Below, piece after piece: positions 56,597-64,000 of a stretch of 64,000 bases of DNA. Origin of the DNA: Acanthococcus lagerstroemiae (lineage: Eukaryota; Arthropoda; Insecta; Hemiptera; Eriococcidae); assembly GCA_031841125.1 (NCBI GenBank), contig CM063112.1, positions 23,958,603 to 24,022,602 on the forward strand. Reading direction: 5' to 3'. A model generated the notes under the pieces. That model saw only the letters and a program-made list of their open reading frames with translations. It made no database searches and was not told where the DNA came from. Within the stretch, counting starts at the first letter, position 1, and every line of letters starts with the position of its first letter. The translations under genes were made by a program, and so were the position numbers.

Positions 56597-57417
56597 AGGA
56601 AACCTGAAATTCAGCCACTATTACAGTCGTGTTCTAAACACTCTGAAACGCAAAAAAAACATTGCCCCCGCCCCCAACTTCACAACTGTGACGAGTGTAA
56701 AAAGAAAAAAAATAACAAACGCTTCTAATTTATTGTAACTTTCAATAGTCGTTACGCCTGAATGAATGGCTGGCGTTACATGAAGACTCCATCTGTTGAA
56801 CTAGTTGTCTAACCACCATGAAATAGGCACTGGAATACAAGAAGACCTCTCGCTGAAAGTAGATGAATGAAACTTGATTCATTTTATGACAAGCCATTGT
56901 TATGGTTTGTGCACTTTCGCTGCAAATTAACAACAGGCTTCAATTCTGTTCAGTTTTTTAGCAGAATTTGTCTTCTGTACACTTACTGATTTCCCCACAT
57001 GATAAAAGAAATCTAAAAATTTGAGACGTGACCAGATTGAGAATTAATTTTTTTTAAAGTAAATTATTTCAAAAAATTCATCAACTCTTACTGAATGTAC
57101 CAGTTATCCCTCCGATTAAAAGTGCGCTTTACTTTTATCTTCTGTTAGTATGTCTGCAAACTCGACGTTTTCTTGCAAAAATTTGACTCCTGGAAGCATG
57201 ACATTTATGTGTTTCCATGGAATGAAAAATCTAAGGTGTTGGGCTTGGAGCGGTTCTGCGGTTCTCTTTCGCGACACTGACGTCTTTAAACTACAAAAGC
57301 GAAAATTTATGTGATGAGCAAAGAAGAGCAAAATGGATCCGCTAACTGGAACGCCTTATTCTGTATCTCAATACACACGGATGCACTACTTGTATGGAAA
57401 GAACACCTCAAACGCCT
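55399..57417. repeat. Left inverted arm (with insertion)
   Basis: Complementary to 60674-61800. Only scattered mismatches are visible, for example one within the first 20 codons. Interrupted at 55811-56698 by sequence absent from the right arm. Confidence 0.92.
55811..56698. mobile_element. Insertion of about 888 bp in the left arm
   Basis: The right arm reads straight through this point (GAAGAAAAAGAAAAAAAGAA in complement), so the left arm has gained the segment. A-rich AAAAAGAAAAA lies on both sides, a possible target duplication. The insert starts with compact hairpins: CTGCTTTCGCTTCGCGAAAG and CTTTTCGGCCTTCGGCCGAA, both closing on a TTCG loop, then two copies of CTCGGAACTCGCTTCGCTCG. Later it has paired copies of a block with TATCAAAATT and of one with GACCGATTG...TCAAA (56286-56565). 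An (AT)n tract is at 56571-56597. Class unknown. Confidence 0.7.
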
Positions 57418-58406
57418 CAGCTGCTGCCGATGAGTACTACGCGTTGTACGGAGATAGACCCGATCCAAGAACAATATCGGACGTACATGCACGGCTGATG
57501 GAAACTGGTATGGTGTTTCCTCGACAGCGTGAGACTGGAATGTCAAGAAAACGGGCCCGCGAAGTGGAAATTGTAGAAGAATACGTGCTTGACCATCCTG
57601 AAGTTAGTGTACGCAGACTGTTGAGTCAACTTGGTATCGCCAAAAGTCAGGTGCACACGGCAATACAATCGGCTGGGTTGCGTTCTTTTCATGCAACTCC
57701 AGTTCAAAACCTGGAACCTCAAGACTTCGCGGAACTTAAAAATTTCAGCAATTGGTTGGTGAGTAATAGCAAGGTCATCGAGAGCACCATTTTCACTGAC
57801 GAATCCCAGTTCAAAAGAGAAGCAGTCCTGAATAGCCGCAATTTTCACGTTTGGAGCGAATGGAACCCATATGCTACGCGTCCCCGATCTTTCCAGAAGC
57901 AGCTGTCTGTTAACGTGTGGGCAGGAATTGTTGGATCCGTGGTACTTGGTCCCTATTTTTTACCACCACGTCTCAATAGTCAGTACTACGTCGAATTTTT
58001 GGACCATAACCTGATTGAATTCGTCGAGAACATACCAATCGGAGACCGAAATGACACTTATTTTCAACAAGATGGATGTCCGGCTCATTCTGCTCGAGTC
58101 GTAACAGATTGGTTGAACGAGAAGTTTCCAGGAAAGTGGTTAGGTCGGCATGGTCCCATCAAATGGCCAGCAAGATCACCGGACCTCACACCTCTGGACT
58201 TCTTCCTCTGGGGAGAAATCAAACGTTTAGTGTACGATGGACGAACACCCCCCGAAAATCAGCAGGAACTAGAAGAACTGATTACAGTGGACTTTGAAAT
58301 TGTGAATAAATGTCCCAATGTGGTTCGAAGTGCAGTACGTAATGTAATTCACAGAGCACGTGTATGTTACGAAGAAAATGGTAGACAGTTTGAACATCTT
58401 CTCTAG
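57333..58406 (+). CDS. Tc1/mariner-superfamily (IS630-type) transposase
   Basis: An intact 357-residue frame from ATG 57333 to TAG 58404-58406. The N-terminus (about 10-70: YSVSQYTRMHYLYG ... RPDPRTISDVHARL ... TGMV) is a helix-turn-helix resembling the DUF4817-type domain of insect transposases. A second HTH (about 80-130: HPEVSVRRLLSQLGIAKSQV) follows. The catalytic triad is FTDESQF (D near 153), QQDGCPAHSA (D near 250) and WPARSPDLTPLDFFLW (D, 36 residues after the second). It cuts and pastes DNA at the element ends, acting in the nucleus. Full length for the family, no frameshift. The first 28 codons lie within the inverted arm. Confidence 0.93.
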   Translation: MDPLTGTPYSVSQYTRMHYLYGKNTSNASAAADEYYALYGDRPDPRTISDVHARLMETGMVFPRQRETGMSRKRAREVEIVEEYVLDHPEVSVRRLLSQLGIAKSQVHTAIQSAGLRSFHATPVQNLEPQDFAELKNFSNWLVSNSKVIESTIFTDESQFKREAVLNSRNFHVWSEWNPYATRPRSFQKQLSVNVWAGIVGSVVLGPYFLPPRLNSQYYVEFLDHNLIEFVENIPIGDRNDTYFQQDGCPAHSARVVTDWLNEKFPGKWLGRHGPIKWPARSPDLTPLDFFLWGEIKRLVYDGRTPPENQQELEELITVDFEIVNKCPNVVRSAVRNVIHRARVCYEENGRQFEHLL

Positions 58407-60673
<2,267 letters not shown>

Positions 60674-61800
60674 AGGCGTTTGAGGTGTTCTTTCCATACA
60701 AGTAGTGCATCCGTGTGTATTGAGATATAGAATAAGGCGTTCCAGTTAGCGGATCCATTTTGCTCTTCTTTGCTCACCACATAAATTTTCGCTTTTGTAG
60801 TTTAAAGACGTCAGTGTCGCGAAAGAGAACCGCAGAACCGCTCCAAGCCCAACACCTTAGATTTTTCATTCCATGGAAACACATAAATGTCATGCTTCCA
60901 GGAGTCAAATTTTTGCAAGAAAACGTCGAGTTTGCAGACATACTAACAGAAGATAAAAGTAAAGCGCACTTTTAATCGGAGGGATAACTGGTACATTCAG
61001 TAAGAGTTGATGAATTTTTTGAAATAATTTACTTTAAAAAAAATTAATTCTCAATCTGGTCACGTCTCAAATTTTTAGATTTCTTTTATCATGTGGGGAA
61101 ATCAGTAAGTGTACAGAAGACAAATTCTGCTAAAAAACTGAACAGAATTGAAGCCTGTTGTTAATTTGCAGCGAAAGTGCACAAACCATAACAATGGCTT
61201 GTCATAAAATGAATCAAGTTTCATTCATCTACTTTCAGCGAGAGGTCTTCTTGTATTCCAGTGCCTATTTCATGGTGGTTAGACAACTAGTTCAACAGAT
61301 GGAGTCTTCATGTAACGCCAGCCATTCATTCAGGCGTAACGACTATTGAAAGTTACAATAAATTAGAAGCGTTTGTTATTTTTCTTTTTTTCTTTTTCTT
61401 CTTTGATCATAAGGTTCATTTTTCGATCGTTTCAGAAGCTTCATGAACTTCAACGCGACATAACTTTTTAAATTCTGAAAACTGGAAGGAGATAGTGGTA
61501 TGATTTTTTGTTCATCTGAATCAGGGCTACCAGTTTTGATAATGAGAACTGTACGCCGGCCTTTGGTTATTCATGTTGGGATTCAGTAAAAGTAGGCTTT
61601 CTGCACAATTTTGTAAAAAATTGAAATTTCTGAATTTTGGATGCCATTTACCGGCTTAAATTTTCAGAGCAGGCCGGATATTGTAATAACTTGTTTTGTT
61701 ACTCCAAGTGAGTGCTGTAACATGGCATCATTGTAGACTGGGCAATATCATTACTCGTGATTTTTATAACAGGTCAAAATTGGTGAATTTTTCGATTTCA
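60674..61800. repeat. Right inverted arm
   Basis: Complement of the left arm without its insertion. The inner end starts with the reverse complement of the transposase codons 1-28. Pairing fades beyond TTCGATTTCA at 61800. Confidence 0.92.
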
Positions 61801-61930
61801 CTCATTTTAGGCCTATTGTACACATTTTACGCATTCTGCCCATTCTACACGAATTTCAAACTATTCTACACCATTCATTTTACACGTAGAAGGCAGATGT
61901 ATTTGACGCCATGTATTCTACGGCACAACA

Positions 61931-62132
61931 TTGTCTGACATGAAAAACAAAGCTGAAATAAGAAATTTCGAAAATCCTTTGCTTTTAACTGAAGTCTGGG
62001 CGGCTATTCCCCTAACCAAGTTCGAAGAAAAAGTACAAAAGCACAATTGCAATTGGACGCTGTTAAGAGTAAGGGAACCAACCAGCACAATCTGTTTTCT
62101 GGGAACGCGAGATTCTAACTTTAAGAGCCATG
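61931..62132 (+). other. Short open frame interrupted by a hAT insertion
   Basis: Reads MSDMKNKAEIRNFENP, LLLTEVWAAIPLTKF, and ends NFKSH at the insertion point; ignoring the inserted element it would continue IETI and stop. Codon use looks protein-like, but I do not recognise it and it has no neighbours to explain it. Perhaps an exon or ORF remnant of another element. Confidence 0.3.
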
Positions 62133-63360
62133 TAGGGATGAGCAACTGGCACTTTTATTGGTTTGTTGGTTAGGGTTATGGTTACAAATTATCATGAAAT
62201 GGTTGGTTAACTGGCTATTAGTGGAATAACCGAGCTGACCTAGTTATTGGTTACAGTAACTGGTAACTGTCAGACTTCTATGAAGTAGTTGGTTAACCAG
62301 TTTCTTGACCAGTTACCATCACACTTCTATGAAGTGGCTGGTTAACCAGTTACCCGACTGGTCAACTTCCCTGTTTTGTAAAATAAAAACGTCCAAGGGT
62401 AGGTAGGCTTGTGCAAACCAGCCTACAGATCTACGCCAACTGTTTTTCAGTTTTTATGACTCATGGCATGAGGACCAAAGATGCATAAAGTGGCCAGGTT
62501 AATCTGTTTAAATATGTACTTACTACTTATCCTCGGTGGCGCGTTTGACACCTTGTATGTGCAAAATACAACTTTTACTCATCTCTTACATACACGAAGT
62601 ATTTGGAGCCAGGTTTAGAAACCCATGCGAATAGGGAGGTGTTATATAGCGTCCTCTAGCGGACAATATGGTAACTAAGCACATAGGAGGCATTTTATTC
62701 GACGCGCCCGTCAGAGACGAGTCCAACAAGACCAATAAGTGGTTTGGGCCAAAAATGTCACTTACAAGGTGTCAAACGCGCCACCGACATTATTTTAAAA
62801 TAGCCACATTGGGTCACGTTTAAATACTAATTTGAAATAGGCAATCCAGTAATCAGTTTAAATGCCTATTATTGTTTAAAATCAGATTGGACTATGGGAC
62901 TAGTAGCCATTTAATTGGTATTTAAAATTGGTTTCAAAAAATTTCCACAAATACAGCACATTACAAACAGTTTCAGGAAAATTGTCTAAAAGGTCATCTA
63001 GTTGTAGGTCTCTTAATAAAAAATGCCTTACAAATAATTAGATTTTGGGTACTATTTCTGATCTTTAAATCCAACAGAGAACAGAAATGTACCGAGCTAC
63101 CGACTACACCGACATATCGAGGTGCTTAACCAAACACAGAATTCAAGTCCTTTCTTCTAATACGGCAGAATAGAAAAACTGTAACTTTTTAGCAGTTAAC
63201 TGGCAAATTTTGTATCACTATCCAGTTGGTTGGTTAACCGATTATTGGTTAAGTAACCATTTCAGTTCGGTTGGTTGGTTATACAGACGGTTAACCAACC
63301 GGTAAAAATGTCGGTCAGAGAGGTTATCCGTTAGGTTTTTCAACCAGTTGCTCATCCCTA
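62133..63360. mobile_element. hAT-type element, 1.23 kb
   Basis: Perfect 17-bp terminal inverted repeat TAGGGATGAGCAACTGG. Flanked by GAGCCATG (62125-62132) and GAGCCATA (63361-63368), an 8-bp duplication with one difference. Subterminal regions are filled with GGTTAACCAG/GGTTGGTTA words. No transposase. It carries a 299-bp insertion at 62520-62818. Confidence 0.85.
62520..62818. mobile_element. Small insertion with 24-bp inverted repeat
   Basis: A perfect 24-bp stem pairs 62534-62557 with 62763-62786 (CGGTGGCGCGTTTGACACCT). Sequence on both sides joins seamlessly in a related copy at 63905-64000, which lacks this segment and so shows the empty site. Confidence 0.75.
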
Positions 63361-63368
63361 GAGCCATA

Positions 63369-63770
63369 TAGAAACTATATGACATAGGGTTTACTGATAA
63401 GCTATGATCAAGATGAGTACACATTTTTCTATCGGGGGTCGAATTCTAAGAAAATTCTACTTTTTCACTCTTTCCAACGATATTAATAACTCATTTTGTT
63501 TACAAAAATGTCCGTTGGTTCACACCAACCCTAATTTCAGCAAGAATCATACACGATATTACCATCAATTCCTCATGTTGATACCTCGAGTCACTTTAGC
63601 TGAGACTGTAAGCACGATGTAACACCATCTTCCTATCTGTTTCTTTTACACACGATTACGTTCACTTTTACATTTAAGACCACAAGCGCCACTTTCGAAA
63701 GCAAACGCAATTCGTTCTTGTGCATCTCGAACATCAATTGATGAGAAAAAGAGCTACTGGAACACTGGAA
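63369..63770. other. No features recognised
   Basis: No gene, terminal repeat or tandem repeat seen. Confidence 0.35.
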
Positions 63771-63781
63771 GTAAAACCCAA

Positions 63782-63890
63782 ACCACTGACGTCACGCGTC
63801 GCGTAGAACTATTTTTCCATTGGCTGCGTCGACTCTAAACTGCTAAGTACACCACTGACGTCACGCGTCGCGTGGATTTATTTTTCCATT
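63782..63890. repeat. Tandem duplication of about 68 bp
   Basis: ACCACTGACGTCACGCGTCG ... TATTTTTCCATTG occurs at 63782 and again at 63850. Each copy holds TGACGTCA followed by CGCGTCGCG. Confidence 0.85.
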
Positions 63891-63899
63891 GTATAAGGC

Positions 63900-64000
63900 T
63901 CAGAGATGCACAAATGGTTGGGTTGATCTATTTAAATATGTACATTTAAATACCAATTTCAAATGGGCAGTCCAGTAATCCATTTAAATACCTATTTTTG
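63900..64000. repeat. Related copy of 62480-62870 without the insertion
   Basis: GATGCACAAATGGTTGGG, TTTAAATATGTAC and TCCAGTAATC match 62479-62519 and 62819-62865 in order. It continues past the window edge. Confidence 0.75.

Overview
The window is a stretch of a TE-rich, AT-rich arthropod genome, most probably an insect. The only host gene I can support is a minus-strand member of the Dpr (defective proboscis extension response) immunoglobulin family. Its last three coding exons lie at 46468-46595, 15997-16165 and 8660-8796. They have canonical splice sites and join in phase into the second Ig domain, a short tail and a stop. Nearly everything else is repeat DNA: the 30.3-kb intron 16166-46467 and the 7.2-kb intron 8797-15996 are largely made of transposons, minisatellites and fold-back DNA. 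I cannot name the species.

Layout. 1-8.6 kb lies downstream of the gene: a 398-bp hAT-type MITE and an 18-unit satellite (3.6-6.2 kb) framed by hairpins. 8.8-16 kb (intron): a degenerate AT-rich repeat interrupted by a 1.2-kb MULE deletion derivative with a 9-bp target duplication and by a TA-flanked 0.9-kb element. 16.4-21.6 kb: a cluster of hairpins, then a 4.4-kb inverted repeat. 21.6-22.1 kb: remnant of an R1-like LINE endonuclease. 23.6-27.5 kb: LINE-1 (name local to this report), with a broken first ORF and an intact second ORF. 27.5-32.2 kb: a Crypton-type tyrosine recombinase gene on the minus strand with two introns; its large intron carries a hAT element with an 8-bp duplication, which itself carries a TA-flanked element. 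32.3-33.6 kb: tandem 373-bp repeats. 34.0-35.8 kb: a hAT-type element inside another. 39.2-44.2 kb: LINE-2, full length with a 10-bp target duplication and intact frames. 44.3-45.3 kb: a hAT-type element holding a hairpin.

Right of the 46.5-kb exon come a 4.9-kb minisatellite with roughly 45-bp period and strand switches (47.7-52.6 kb), a quiet stretch (52.6-55.3 kb), a 6.4-kb Tc1/mariner-superfamily element with 1.13-kb inverted arms that contain the start of its own transposase gene (55.4-61.8 kb), and a hAT-type element nested around a smaller insertion (62.1-63.4 kb).

The most notable observation is that in both LINEs ORF1 and ORF2 lie in the same reading frame separated by exactly one TAA. 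In LINE-2 no ATG precedes the endonuclease domain, which points to stop-codon readthrough or another non-AUG way of making the ORF2 protein. Other strong observations are the intron-bearing Crypton gene, the nested and dated insertions, and the giant-arm mariner element.
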